DNA of 64,000 bases from the NCBI GenBank assembly GCA_944325215.1, contig CALUZC010000006.1, forward strand, positions 39,363 through 103,362. Reading direction: 5' to 3'. A program made the translations under genes and the position numbers. The notes under the pieces were generated by a model that worked only from the letters and a program-made list of their open reading frames with translations, did not search any database and was not told the DNA's origin. Positions 51,201 to 60,611 of the stretch are shown here, in pieces. Numbering within the stretch: the stretch's first letter is position 1; every line of letters starts with the position of its first letter. The stretch is from an uncultured Mucispirillum sp. (GTDB lineage: Bacteria; Chrysiogenota; Deferribacteres; Deferribacterales; Mucispirillaceae).

Positions 51201-51595
51201 ATGTTCTACCTATGCAGATTGTAACATTAGGCGATAAACCAGCCCAGTATTGTGCTGACTTATTTAAAAATAATGATTATAAAAATTACTATATGGCACA
51301 TGGTCTTTTTACAGAACTTACTGAAAGTTTTGCAGAATATATGCACCATATAATAAGAAAAGAACTAAAAATAGCTGATAAAAATGAAACAATAGAAAAT
51401 GCCATTGGTGGTAAATACCGTTCAAAAAGGTTTAGTTTTGGCTATCCATTATGTCCTGATGTGGAAAATAACACAGTACTTGCAAATATGCTGCAAAGTG
51501 AAAGAATTGGTGTTAAAATGAGCCAAAGCCACCAAATGCAGCCAGAATATTCTACTTCTGCTTTTATTATCCACCACCCAAATATTAAATATTAA
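48248..51595 (+). CDS. metH: cobalamin-dependent methionine synthase
   Basis: GTG at 48248 follows GAGG by 7 nt and the protein begins at the conserved homocysteine domain; a TTG at 48215 lacks a site. The product is 1115 aa. Domains in order: homocysteine (DGAMGTSIQ; zinc Cys in LNCAMGP and GGCCGT), folate (GERANATGSKAF), Cap (FPAMQKVGDMFAEG), B12 with GDVHDIGKN (His ligand), and AdoMet activation with RFSFGYPLCPD. It remethylates homocysteine. No cobalamin riboswitch is apparent in the short leader. Confidence 0.95.
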   Translation: MSLKEFAANNMVIFDGAMGTSIQKVEISDDIWQGKNGCNEFLCLAAPDIIYNIHKNYFDAGANVAVTNTFGAISSVLAEYGLEDKVVEINKAAVDIARRAATGKENTFISLSMGPGTKLASLGHTSYESLYNQYLEQAECVDVDLYNIETAQDILQLKAAVNACKEANRRKNTNTPILVSFTVESNYTLLTGSDISAVAAVMRGMPIFALGLNCAMGPDMMEPAISSLSKIWQGKIYISPNAGMPETVDGKTVYPMNDEKFTAIIKDLMDKYPISMAGGCCGTDASHIKMLYNMAHARNLPKRDKLAYNGEAASLFTAVPLEQDPKPAMIGERANATGSKAFREMLLADDVDGMVAICKNQEDTAHFIDLSLAYASRTEIDDYKKMVPILNSSLTAPLVLDSTDPETIKASLEFYSGKPIINSINFEDGGVKLHKMLSIVKDHPACMVALTIDEEGMAATSEKKYQIAQRLYDTWVNEYKLSPEDLIIDALTFSIGSGDETLKNAAVETLEAIKLIKENLKGVKTTLGVSNVSFGLSPEARQILNSVFLSEAVKAGLDTAIVHASKLTPVANLSEDDVKYCLDLIYNKSDDALSKFIEHFAGVKFDKAEIDENIPAIEKLPLKIVKGDKTELADIIKDVMQTHKAEDIINNILFPAMQKVGDMFAEGKILLPFVLKSAETMKAAVSILEPFLEKLEGASKGDVVIATVAGDVHDIGKNLVDIIMSNNGYNVHNLGIKVPVSDMIKKAKEVQAKAIGMSGLLVKSTLIMKDNLEEIVKELPDIKIMLGGAALTNKFVNESCAPIMPDKIYYCKDAFDNIAAMDGSKKAASKVDSSSTVIEKVEENTNIERANILKLNKSDIPEAPFYGTKVIDADINEIFKYLNKPFLFSNIWGYKKKDLSCEDYEMLINDTAIPELKHLFKDIVHKKAVTPKAIYGYFKCRAVNNAIEVYTQDNGLLHTFAFPDSKATPKYSLADFISNNEEFYDVLPMQIVTLGDKPAQYCADLFKNNDYKNYYMAHGLFTELTESFAEYMHHIIRKELKIADKNETIENAIGGKYRSKRFSFGYPLCPDVENNTVLANMLQSERIGVKMSQSHQMQPEYSTSAFIIHHPNIKY

Positions 51596-51626
51596 ATATT
51601 AAATACTTAGCTTAAACAAATAAAAA

Positions 51627-51660
51627 CCCCATTTGCAAAAAACAAATGGGGCATTTTTTT
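51627..51660. terminator. convergent terminator metH / clostripain-like gene
   Basis: CCCCATTTG-CAAAAAA-CAAATGGGG is followed by CATTTTTTT on the plus strand. Its A-rich other side also serves the leftward gene. Confidence 0.8.
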
Positions 51661-51675
51661 ATAAAAAATAATTTT

Positions 51676-53793
51676 TTAATTGGCAGCTTCTGTAAAAGTT
51701 ACAGTTTCACCCTTAATATTTTTAACGTTTAATGTAAATGTTAAAGGGTCACCAGAAGTAAATGGTTGAACTGACATACTAACACAGTTCTCACTATCAC
51801 ATGTAAATTCATAAGCAGGAAGCTGGTTTGCCTCAGCTTTTCCAGTTACCTGTGTAGTAGCTTCTGGTATTTGAACTATATCACCTTTTTTAAATACAAA
51901 ACCTTGCCCTGGTAAAGTAGGTATCAATGCTTCTTTAAAGGATACAATCTTTACCTCCAATGATTGTGGATCAAATTCAAATATAGCCATTACATTATAT
52001 GTTTGATCACCATATGTTTGATCACCACGTATTACTTTTAATGGTGTATAACCAAAAAGAGGTGTATCACTTTTATCCATTCCTGATGTAAATGATACTT
52101 TTACTGGGTTATAATCCTGCATTCCTGTTTTATTAATTGCGAATAATTTTGCATCATCTTTTATTGTAGAACCTGTATCAACAGAAACTGTGTATACTAA
52201 ATGATCTGGAGTAGAAGATGATCTTGCTTCTACTTTATATTTTCCTGCTACTGTTCCAACCCTTGTTTTACCATCAATTTGTTTGCTGGCATCTAATGTA
52301 GCTAAATGAGTTAATGCAATATTTGTATCTATTGTTCCAGACATAATAGAGCCTGATGTTGTAAGGTTACTTGGAGTGCCATTTGCAGTTGTTGAGCTTA
52401 ATTTAGCATACATTTGTCCAAGCAGGTTTATATAATCAGCACCAAAAGTTCCAACACTATCTTTGTATGTAGTAACATAAGATGAATCTGGAGTTACAGC
52501 AAAAAATGATATTCCATGTGAATCTGGAAGCATATAACTTGTTTTATTATTTATAACAGCAGCAGCATTTAAATCATCTTTAATTAAATTTTTTAGATTT
52601 TTAATTTCTGAAGAATAATCTTGATGATACCATAATTTCTCATCTAAATTTGTAAGAAAATCATAAATATCATACAAGCTGCTCTGGTATGTTATAGGAC
52701 CACCATCAGCAATAGCATCACCATAACGTTGTGATCTATTTAAAGATACATAAAAATTATTTAATGTTTGCAGTTGGCTTTGGTTATAATTATTTAATAT
52801 AGATCTAGCTAAGCTGTTTATACCATCATTTACAGCTTTAACTTTATCTAAATCAATTACAGAAATATTTGTAGCTGTTTCACCATTCTTAGCTGAATAT
52901 TCCCAGTATGAATCTACTATTGTATTAGTAACATTTAAAGTGCTTTTTCTTTGTGATATTGATGTAATAATATCTCCAAGAAGCCATGGAAATTCATACT
53001 CTATTTCTTCTGAAGCAACATAATATTTGCCATAGTCTGATAAATTATACATCCACTCTATATTACCCATTAAACATGCTGCAAAACCAATAATATCAAA
53101 TTTATTAAAGTTTAAACTACCATCTGCTTTAAGATTATTTGTTGCTGTTTCAAAAGCTTGTTTCATATTAACAGCAGTAATAGAAGGTGAACCAAAACCA
53201 ACAACAGAGCCACCACCATGGCTAAAAAATATTACAATATATCTATCAGCAGGGTTATTTTTTACTCCATACTCAAGAAAATCTGCTACCATATCTTGAC
53301 TATTCATCTGAAGACAATTAGAACTTACACTACCTTTACAAATTTGACCAAGTGTATCATCTAATAATTCAAAGTTGCCATTTGTAATTTTCCATCTTTG
53401 AACTTTATCCCAGTCTTTTACATAATATTTGTTAACATCAGCACCTTTCGCTGCAATTTGTTCATCTGTCCATTTCATATTATCTTCAGAAGATGCTGTC
53501 TGCACTATTATATTAGTGTGACTAGAATCAACATTTTGCATCATTTTATGTATCATATAGTTGGCTGGCGTAAAACCTAGTGCATCAGATGTATTACCCT
53601 TAAGAGAATCTGCAAAAGATATGCTTGCTGTTTCAGGCTGTTCAAAAGATGTGCCATCAATATACAAAAGCACAGTAGTTTTACCAGAAAATTCAGCAGG
53701 CTGGCTGTTAGAACTAGAACCTGAACTAGAACCTGAACTAGAACAACCTGTAATGTAAATAATAGAAATAAAAAGTAAAAGTAATTTTTTCAT
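51676..53793 (-). CDS. clostripain-family (C11) lipoprotein protease
   Basis: This 705-residue protein has lipobox IIYITGC followed by a Ser/Gly linker. The catalytic dyad of C11/clostripain peptidases is present: His in IVIFFSHGGGSVVGFG (about 196) and Cys in IIGFAACLMGN (about 245). Later residues form beta-rich domains to the end. Such enzymes cut after Arg/Lys and act at the cell surface or on secreted proteins. Linker length is coded by a 12-bp tandem repeat. Confidence 0.85.
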   Translation of the reverse strand: MKKLLLLFISIIYITGCSSSGSSSGSSSNSQPAEFSGKTTVLLYIDGTSFEQPETASISFADSLKGNTSDALGFTPANYMIHKMMQNVDSSHTNIIVQTASSEDNMKWTDEQIAAKGADVNKYYVKDWDKVQRWKITNGNFELLDDTLGQICKGSVSSNCLQMNSQDMVADFLEYGVKNNPADRYIVIFFSHGGGSVVGFGSPSITAVNMKQAFETATNNLKADGSLNFNKFDIIGFAACLMGNIEWMYNLSDYGKYYVASEEIEYEFPWLLGDIITSISQRKSTLNVTNTIVDSYWEYSAKNGETATNISVIDLDKVKAVNDGINSLARSILNNYNQSQLQTLNNFYVSLNRSQRYGDAIADGGPITYQSSLYDIYDFLTNLDEKLWYHQDYSSEIKNLKNLIKDDLNAAAVINNKTSYMLPDSHGISFFAVTPDSSYVTTYKDSVGTFGADYINLLGQMYAKLSSTTANGTPSNLTTSGSIMSGTIDTNIALTHLATLDASKQIDGKTRVGTVAGKYKVEARSSSTPDHLVYTVSVDTGSTIKDDAKLFAINKTGMQDYNPVKVSFTSGMDKSDTPLFGYTPLKVIRGDQTYGDQTYNVMAIFEFDPQSLEVKIVSFKEALIPTLPGQGFVFKKGDIVQIPEATTQVTGKAEANQLPAYEFTCDSENCVSMSVQPFTSGDPLTFTLNVKNIKGETVTFTEAAN
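53711..53746 (-). repeat. 12-bp tandem repeat in lipoprotein linker
   Basis: GAACTAGAACCT occurs twice, followed by a partial third unit. It codes for SSGS units just after the lipid-anchored cysteine. Changes in copy number would keep the frame. Confidence 0.7.
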
Positions 53794-53983
53794 ATAATAT
53801 CTCCTATACTAGAATTATCTGCAAAGTATATTATAAATATTTTTATTTAGCAATATCTTTTTACAATATTTCATTATAATCATAACGGACATAAGATACA
53901 TTTATGGACTATTAATACTATTTTGGACAAGGAGTATATTTTCATATGTTAATCTCATACCATATTAAAACATGGAGGATACT

Positions 53984-54694
53984 ATGAAAATAGTTAGCTG
54001 GAATACACAAAAAATATCAATTAATGATAATGGTAAAATAAGAACATTATCGCCTTTTTTTCTTGTAAGTGATGAATATATGCATTTATTTAACAGCAAT
54101 AATTTTACAGAAGTAGGAAATATTTTTAATATTGAAGAAATGCAAAATATTTCATCAAATATGCAAATGATTATGGGTGATTTAAAAGATGAAGTAATTA
54201 ATAAAACTCAAGAATTATTTTCAATGCAGGAAAAACTAGAAGAAACTATTTTAAAAATCAACCAAATTGATGAAAAAATAAAAGCAATAAATGAAGTAAA
54301 AGAAAAATATGATAAAACTTTAGAAAATATGGAAAATATTTTTGAAAATTTGAAAGAATATGAAAACAAAATAAATGAAAAAGAAAAAAATATTCAAGAA
54401 AATATAAAAAATATTGAAAAAAATATTAGCACACTTTCTGTTAAAACATCTGATATGCTGGAACAGGCAGAAAACAAAATGGCTTCTAAATATTTTAATA
54501 TGAGGCTTAGTTTAGAAAAAATATATGAAAAATATATTGCAGAAATAAAAAATAATGCTCAAATATGCCAAAAATATGCAGAAAACAGCAAAAAATGGGC
54601 ATCTAACCCATTAAATATACCTGTTGAAAAAAACTTATATTCAGCAAGGCATTATGCATTATTACGCAGTAAAAAAGAGGTGAAAAATGGATAA
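53984..54694 (+). CDS. coiled-coil protein of tail-fibre module
   Basis: ATG at 53984 follows GGAGGATACT, giving 236 aa. Residues about 55-170 form a very charged coiled coil (QEKLEETILKINQIDEKIKAI and onward). The N-terminal 40 residues are globular. The C-terminal HYALLRSKKEVKNG overlaps the tail-fibre gene by 8 bp. The pair resembles phage fibres split into shaft and tip proteins. It could be a fibre shaft or attachment protein. Confidence 0.6.
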   Translation: MKIVSWNTQKISINDNGKIRTLSPFFLVSDEYMHLFNSNNFTEVGNIFNIEEMQNISSNMQMIMGDLKDEVINKTQELFSMQEKLEETILKINQIDEKIKAINEVKEKYDKTLENMENIFENLKEYENKINEKEKNIQENIKNIEKNISTLSVKTSDMLEQAENKMASKYFNMRLSLEKIYEKYIAEIKNNAQICQKYAENSKKWASNPLNIPVEKNLYSARHYALLRSKKEVKNG

Positions 54695-57140
54695 CACTTC
54701 CTTTTTAAATGTTACAGTTTCTGAAAAAAAAGCAGAAAATAGAACAAGCCCTCTATATGTGGCAGAACTGGGTAAACTTTCCCTGCAGGATATATTAGAT
54801 AAAAGACCTGATGATTTTCATAAACAAATAGATATATCATGGATAAGTGATGCACTTAATAAAAAAGCTATGGAAGTAAAATATGCCCCATGGGACGCCT
54901 TATATATGCCATATGGTTTATGGTGTGCTTCTGCTTATGGAGATAACACTATTATTGCAGCAGCAAGTGATGGGCGTATTGCCTTAACACAAGATTTTTG
55001 CAAAACATTTCAAGAAAAAATAATATGTGATAAAATTACAGGTGCAGCATATGGGGATAATATTTTTGCCATTTCATCATTTAATGGAAAAATATATATA
55101 AGTGAAGATAATGGACTATCTTGGCAGGAAATATTGTATGAAAATTATGATTTTACATGTATTGCATTTTATAACGGCACATTTTTACTGGGAACTGCAT
55201 GTGGTAAAATATTTGCATCAATAGATAAATTCCAAAATTTTACATGCATTGCAGAATATGAAAATGTATCATTTACTAAATTAATATATATAAATAAGGT
55301 TATTATAGCATTAAGCAGTAATGAAAGCCAAAATTGTATTTATTCAACAGATTTTGGTTCGTCATGGAATACTTTTAATATGCCATTTTCTCAAGGCTCC
55401 TCTATTACATATGGAAAAGGAAAATTTATAGCCTGCTCGTTAGATACAAACCAAATATGTATATGCAGAGAAAAAGATATTTATGAAAATATTCCTGTAT
55501 GGCAAAATATTACTTTATATAAAGATGAACCATTTTCTGATATATCTTACGGTGCTAATGTATTTTGTATGGTATCATTAAATGGCACTACTATGGCAAG
55601 TTACGACGGTATAAAATGGATAGAAACAGAATGCCCGAAAGGCTCTTGGGCTAATCTTTTAAGAACAGAATATTTTTTTATTGCATTTTCAATATCAGAA
55701 AATAAGGACAGTTTATATGCTGCAAAATCATCAAATGGTGGTTTGGCAGGTATTATGTTTGCAACACTTGAAGAAGTAATAAGTGATGAAAATGTTGATA
55801 AATCAATAAACCCATACACTTTAAAAGATTATTTAAAATATAGAACTGGTAAAAATAAGGGGCAGTATCCTGTTTACTCTGATGATTTATTAATAGAATG
55901 CACAAGCCTTGATACAAGACAAATTAAAATTATAAATATAACACAAGCAAGCAGCATTGAAAATTATGATGATATAAATATTTCTGGTATATATATTATA
56001 GAAAAACCACTTACAAATGCACCATTTGAACATAATATAATATATTTGCTTGTGCAAACAAATAAAGAAAAAATATACCAGTTTGCAAGTATGGATTATA
56101 ATTTTGCAGTTGGTTATAAAAGAGAGTTTAGTTCTTCATGGCAGCAGTGGGAAGAAGCTGTTTTTTCTGAAAACGATATAGTAATTAAAAAAGAAAGCAC
56201 ATTTTTAGAAAACAGTCATTTTCTTATGAATAATGAAAGACTTATTAGCAAGGTAGATAAAAATGACTTATTTGCAAATATTATAACTTCTCTTTTAGAG
56301 CATGGCAAAAATTATAAATGGGTAGACACTCAAAACTATACAAAAGGTGCTTTTATATTAGGAAGTGATAACTGCTTATACTATTGCCTGCAGGATAATG
56401 GCACAGAATTATCTAAAATATATGACCCTGTAAATTCACCAGATTATTGGATAAAAATCATAAACAGCGATGGCAAAATAAATGCAAATAATCTCTCTAT
56501 TATATTAGGAAGTTTTGCTCAGCTTAATGAATTATCATTAAATGATGATAAATTAAAAGATATACTATCTATAAATAAAGGTGGCACAGGTGCAGACAAT
56601 TTTCAAACAGCAGCAAACAATATCTTAAAAGATACAGCAGAAGCCACCACTATGGCTGACAGCGAATATTTATATATTTATTCTAATGAAAATGTTAAAA
56701 AAATATCTCTTTCATCACTTAATAATATATTAAAAGCATCGCTTCCTGTGGGATTTATTTATATGCAGTTAAGGGGGCAGGCTACACCAGATGTTCTTTT
56801 TAATACAACAGGTAAATGGCAAGATATTTCAAATAAATTTGCTGGAGAATTTTTTAGGGTAGTTGGGGGAAACAGTGGGAGCTTTGGAGGTATACAAAAT
56901 GAAGGATTGCCAAATATTACAGGTAGTATAAGTGGTGCTATTTGTATGGATACAAGTAATGTTAGCGGTAGTTTTAATGCTTCGTCAAGTTTTGTAAGAG
57001 CATATGCTTTAAATGCTGGTGGAATTCAAGGATATAGAAATCTTAATTTCTATGCAAGTAGTGCAAATAGTATTTATGGTGCTTCCACTCATGTTACACC
57101 ATATAATAGTGCAGTGAGAATATGGAAAAAAATATCTTAA
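54687..57140 (+). CDS. phage tail fibre with Asp-box propeller
   Basis: This 817-residue protein has residues about 75-340 with Asp-box repeats, as in sialidase-type propellers (ISEDNGLSWQE, YSTDFGSSWNT). Residues about 540-580 hold a W/Y carbohydrate-binding-like unit (YKWVDTQNYTKGAF). INKGGTGADNFQTA (about 630) is the classic fibre GGTGA repeat. The end LPVGFIYMQLRGQ, FFRVVGGNSGSFGG, NEGLPNITG and VRIWKKIS is a tail-collar/fibre tip. It binds surface sugars. No other tail genes lie near. Confidence 0.8.
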   Translation: MDNTSFLNVTVSEKKAENRTSPLYVAELGKLSLQDILDKRPDDFHKQIDISWISDALNKKAMEVKYAPWDALYMPYGLWCASAYGDNTIIAAASDGRIALTQDFCKTFQEKIICDKITGAAYGDNIFAISSFNGKIYISEDNGLSWQEILYENYDFTCIAFYNGTFLLGTACGKIFASIDKFQNFTCIAEYENVSFTKLIYINKVIIALSSNESQNCIYSTDFGSSWNTFNMPFSQGSSITYGKGKFIACSLDTNQICICREKDIYENIPVWQNITLYKDEPFSDISYGANVFCMVSLNGTTMASYDGIKWIETECPKGSWANLLRTEYFFIAFSISENKDSLYAAKSSNGGLAGIMFATLEEVISDENVDKSINPYTLKDYLKYRTGKNKGQYPVYSDDLLIECTSLDTRQIKIINITQASSIENYDDINISGIYIIEKPLTNAPFEHNIIYLLVQTNKEKIYQFASMDYNFAVGYKREFSSSWQQWEEAVFSENDIVIKKESTFLENSHFLMNNERLISKVDKNDLFANIITSLLEHGKNYKWVDTQNYTKGAFILGSDNCLYYCLQDNGTELSKIYDPVNSPDYWIKIINSDGKINANNLSIILGSFAQLNELSLNDDKLKDILSINKGGTGADNFQTAANNILKDTAEATTMADSEYLYIYSNENVKKISLSSLNNILKASLPVGFIYMQLRGQATPDVLFNTTGKWQDISNKFAGEFFRVVGGNSGSFGGIQNEGLPNITGSISGAICMDTSNVSGSFNASSSFVRAYALNAGGIQGYRNLNFYASSANSIYGASTHVTPYNSAVRIWKKIS

Positions 57141-57155
57141 AGGAGAAATAAAACG

Positions 57156-57719
57156 ATGGCAGAATATATGGTTTTAAAAAATAATGTAGTAGAAGCAATT
57201 TATTGTGGAGAAATAAAAAATAGTGAAAATATTATAATATTACCAGAAAATCATGAAGTTAGAGTTGGTGAAAATATAGCATTTTATAATGATGATTATA
57301 CTCGTAAAAGTGATATAGAGCTTATTTTATCAAATTTAAAAGATATACCTTTAGGGTATAAGTTAGAAAATAACCAGCTTATAGAAATGACATATGATGA
57401 GAAAGTAATTGCAGGTATAGAAGATATACCACCATACTATAAAATAGAAAATAATGCTTTAGTAGAAATGGCTGAACATGAAAAACTATCATTAATGACA
57501 AAAGCAGAAAAAGAAGAATACCACAGGCAAAAACGAGATATGTTAATAAGCAGCCAAATGTGGAAAATCCAAAGACATGAACAGGAAAAACTTTTGGGAA
57601 TAAATACCACATTAAGTGATGATGAATTTATAAACTTACTTAAATATATACAAAATTTAAGAGAGATAACAGAACAAGAATATTATCCTGATTTTGTTGA
57701 TTATCCAGAGAAAATATAA
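57156..57719 (+). CDS. tail-fibre assembly chaperone-like protein
   Basis: This 187-residue protein follows the fibre gene by 15 bp, after AAGGAG. It has two similar units, IPLGYKLENNQLIEMTYDEK and IPPYYKIENNALVEMAEHEK, and a basic helical C-terminus (YHRQKRDMLISSQMWKIQRHE). Genes of this size and repeated unit after phage fibres are assembly proteins. The function is inferred from order and repeat. Confidence 0.65.
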   Translation: MAEYMVLKNNVVEAIYCGEIKNSENIIILPENHEVRVGENIAFYNDDYTRKSDIELILSNLKDIPLGYKLENNQLIEMTYDEKVIAGIEDIPPYYKIENNALVEMAEHEKLSLMTKAEKEEYHRQKRDMLISSQMWKIQRHEQEKLLGINTTLSDDEFINLLKYIQNLREITEQEYYPDFVDYPEKI

Positions 57720-57723
57720 ATTT

Positions 57724-57741
57724 GGGGGCATAAAAGCCCCC
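57724..57741. terminator. convergent terminator after fibre module
   Basis: GGGGGC-ATAAAA-GCCCCC lies right after the stop codon and before the convergent lipoprotein gene. Confidence 0.75.
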
Positions 57742-57759
57742 TTAAATTGCTGTAAAAAA

Positions 57760-60546
57760 TTATCTTGCTATTAACCCATAAGTATAATATGGTTCTTCAT
57801 CTGGAGGTAAAATATCTGGGTGATGAGCCACAGCATTTGCCTTTTTTGTTCCGTTTTTATCACTGTAATAAAAATGAAATTTATTAGGTTGTAAATCTTT
57901 TACATCATTTGATTTTTTCTTTATCCAAGTATATACATTTACCGTTGCAATACCAAGTTCTTTCCAAGTTTGGTAAAGTTTTAAATTACCATTATCAAAT
58001 GTTACTTGAGCTGATGTTTTGCCTGCTGTTCCAAACCCATTTTTATTATAAGTTGCTGATGAATACTCTGTATATTGAAATTGACCTTTTCTTGCTTCTT
58101 CCTTACCTTGACCTAATACACCACCAAAAGTATTCATAGCACTACTATCCATTTGGATTTTACTTTTAATAATAACATTTTGCCCCTGCACTTCAATGGT
58201 CATCTCGCCTACCATGCGTTCAACTTTACCATATTTAGCTGTCGTACTTACATCTAATGTACCATTTGACTGTTCAAAGTCTATTATTTGATACGTACCT
58301 TGAAGTGATGATACATCATCTGCATTTAATGGTGTATATACATGCACATCATATGTAGCTTCTAAATTATTCTCCGTTACTGCTGTTATAGTAGTTGTCC
58401 CTATATTATGCCCAGTAACTTTTCCAGTTGATTCATCTACACTGGCAATATTTGGGTTAGAAGATGAATATATAATTTTACTAGATGGCTGCAAGCCTTC
58501 TAAAACTGGAGCTAATGTGTATTGGGCTCCCATAGTAATACCAATATCAACCTTTTCAAAGGCTATTTTTGTTGGTAATGATTGTATTTTTAAAGTATAT
58601 ACTGCCTGCACTTCACTGTTATTATAAGCACTTACAATAATTGTAGTTTCACCTGGTTTTTTAAATGTTACAAGCCCAGTTTCATTAACAGCACATATTT
58701 CAGGATTAGTAACTTGATATCTTAAGCGTTTATCGCCTGCTGTTGCTGGCTCCACTGTTGCAGATATTCTAAAAGAGCCTGTTACTAAATCATAAAGGCC
58801 GTTGTCTTCTGCTAAAATAATACGCTCCACAGGTACATTTGCTGCTGATTTTGGAAGCACGTTTATATAACACTGCCTTTCAAATCCTGCAATTGTTACA
58901 TATATAATTGTTTCACCTTCTGAAACAGCACGTACAAGCCCAGTGTCTGATACTGTCGCTATACTGTCATCTGCTGTTCTATAGCTTACATTAATATCTT
59001 CCACACTTAAAATAAATGGGTATAAAACAGGGTTTATTTGAAATTCTTCTATTAAACCTAAAATTAAATCCTGCTTGTCAACTTCCAGCATAAAATCTTG
59101 CGGAGCAGTAACAGGCATAATATCTAAAGATGCACTTACACCATTTGAAGAAGTGGCTGTTATTATGGCGTTACCATTTTTTAAAACTGTTACTTCACCG
59201 TGTTCATTTACCACTGCTACATTTGGATTACTGCTCTTCCATTTTATTGTTTTGTCCGTTGCTGTAGATGGCTCTACTGATGCTGTTATTTTAAACTTCT
59301 CATTTACTGCATACGGAGTATACTGATATTTATCTAGTATTACTTTTGTAACACTGCTGCCTGATTCATTTGAGCCTCCTGCCTGTCCATTTCCACTTTC
59401 CACAGGCACAGTGCTTTCATCAAAAACAATATCTCCACCTAAACCACCAGCAGGAACAAGGTTTTCTAGTTTACCAATATTTAGTTCTAGAGTTTCACCT
59501 GTATTAACTAAACCTTGTTTTGCAAGTTCGCTGTAATTGACAGGGTCTAAAGTAAATTCCATAGTATAGTCCCCTGTAATTTTAGCACCAAGAGATGTAA
59601 ATATTTCTGGAATACTGCCGTAATCATTCATATTTTTTTTCTGTATAAGGCGTACTTCCTTACCATTTAATTTTACATACATTAATATTTTAACAATACC
59701 TGCACCAAGCTCATCTAGGTTTACATTAACCCTTAAATTACTGTCAGTACTAGCAGGTAAAATTTCACCACCATTTATGCTGTAATCTAGCACTTGATAT
59801 TTTGCTATTAATGAAAATGGGTCTGAATTTAAATCAATTGGTGCAACCCCTGCAGGTGGAGTAAATGATGAGCCACCACTATTAGATGATGACTTTGCTT
59901 TTACTTCCACAGCAAGCTGAGCATATTTTGCAGGGTTATTTTTTGCATATATTATAATTGCAGCATTACCTGCTTTTTTTGATGAAACTACACCCTTATC
60001 TGATACTGTGGCAACATTTAAATCTGTTGAAATATATACAAGCTCATCTTCTGCATCAAGTGGCCTTATACTTGCATCTATTGTATATGCATTATTCTTG
60101 TTTTCATCTAGCGAAATATAAGTTTTATTAACATATACTGCACGCACTTTTGAATTATTTACTGCATCATTTTTTGTATAAGCATTAATTAAAATATTTT
60201 TATATATATTTTTATCATTTTTAAGGGATACTTTGACTTCAGCAACCCCATTATTATAAGTTGTAATTTTTCCTGTAATATCAACACCTGCTACACCGCT
60301 GTTACTAGACGAATATTCAAGTGGTTCCATAGCTTTTTCTAAAGGAATAACCGTAGCATTCAAATTGAATGATTTGTTAATTTCCAAAGGAATATAACTA
60401 TACTGCGTTACAATTTTTGTTGGATCTTTTGGTGGGTTTTTAACCACATTAACACTGCTTGAAGAACTTTCGTTCTTTGAACAGGCTAAAGATAACATTA
60501 AAACGCATATAAGTATTGCTTTATATACATTACTTATTCTTTTCAT
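57760..60546 (-). CDS. Big_2-repeat lipoprotein 1
   Basis: The start MKRISNVYKA at 60546 follows GGAGAAATTAT, giving 928 aa. Lipobox is LSLAC. Six bacterial Ig-like (Big_2) units are seen, each with the pattern SSNP-VA-V-xx-G-V-xx-K-G (for example KWKSSNPNVAVVNEHGEV). An inserted domain after unit 2 (DPFSLIAKYQVLDYS) recurs in the next lipoprotein. The last 170 residues form a lipocalin-like beta region (GTYQIIDFEQSNGTL). It is probably a surface adhesin or scaffold. Confidence 0.8.
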   Translation of the reverse strand: MKRISNVYKAILICVLMLSLACSKNESSSSSVNVVKNPPKDPTKIVTQYSYIPLEINKSFNLNATVIPLEKAMEPLEYSSSNSGVAGVDITGKITTYNNGVAEVKVSLKNDKNIYKNILINAYTKNDAVNNSKVRAVYVNKTYISLDENKNNAYTIDASIRPLDAEDELVYISTDLNVATVSDKGVVSSKKAGNAAIIIYAKNNPAKYAQLAVEVKAKSSSNSGGSSFTPPAGVAPIDLNSDPFSLIAKYQVLDYSINGGEILPASTDSNLRVNVNLDELGAGIVKILMYVKLNGKEVRLIQKKNMNDYGSIPEIFTSLGAKITGDYTMEFTLDPVNYSELAKQGLVNTGETLELNIGKLENLVPAGGLGGDIVFDESTVPVESGNGQAGGSNESGSSVTKVILDKYQYTPYAVNEKFKITASVEPSTATDKTIKWKSSNPNVAVVNEHGEVTVLKNGNAIITATSSNGVSASLDIMPVTAPQDFMLEVDKQDLILGLIEEFQINPVLYPFILSVEDINVSYRTADDSIATVSDTGLVRAVSEGETIIYVTIAGFERQCYINVLPKSAANVPVERIILAEDNGLYDLVTGSFRISATVEPATAGDKRLRYQVTNPEICAVNETGLVTFKKPGETTIIVSAYNNSEVQAVYTLKIQSLPTKIAFEKVDIGITMGAQYTLAPVLEGLQPSSKIIYSSSNPNIASVDESTGKVTGHNIGTTTITAVTENNLEATYDVHVYTPLNADDVSSLQGTYQIIDFEQSNGTLDVSTTAKYGKVERMVGEMTIEVQGQNVIIKSKIQMDSSAMNTFGGVLGQGKEEARKGQFQYTEYSSATYNKNGFGTAGKTSAQVTFDNGNLKLYQTWKELGIATVNVYTWIKKKSNDVKDLQPNKFHFYYSDKNGTKKANAVAHHPDILPPDEEPYYTYGLIAR

Positions 60547-60571
60547 ATAATTTCTCCAAAATAAAAACAAC

Positions 60572-60604
60572 CTTTTCTGCCTGTAACAAAAACAGGCAGA
60601 AAAG
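60572..60604 (-). terminator. terminator after Big_2 lipoprotein 2
   Basis: CTTTTCTGCCTG/CAGGCAGAAAAG is followed leftward by GTTGTTTTTATTTT. Confidence 0.8.
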
Positions 60605-60611
60605 TTAATAA

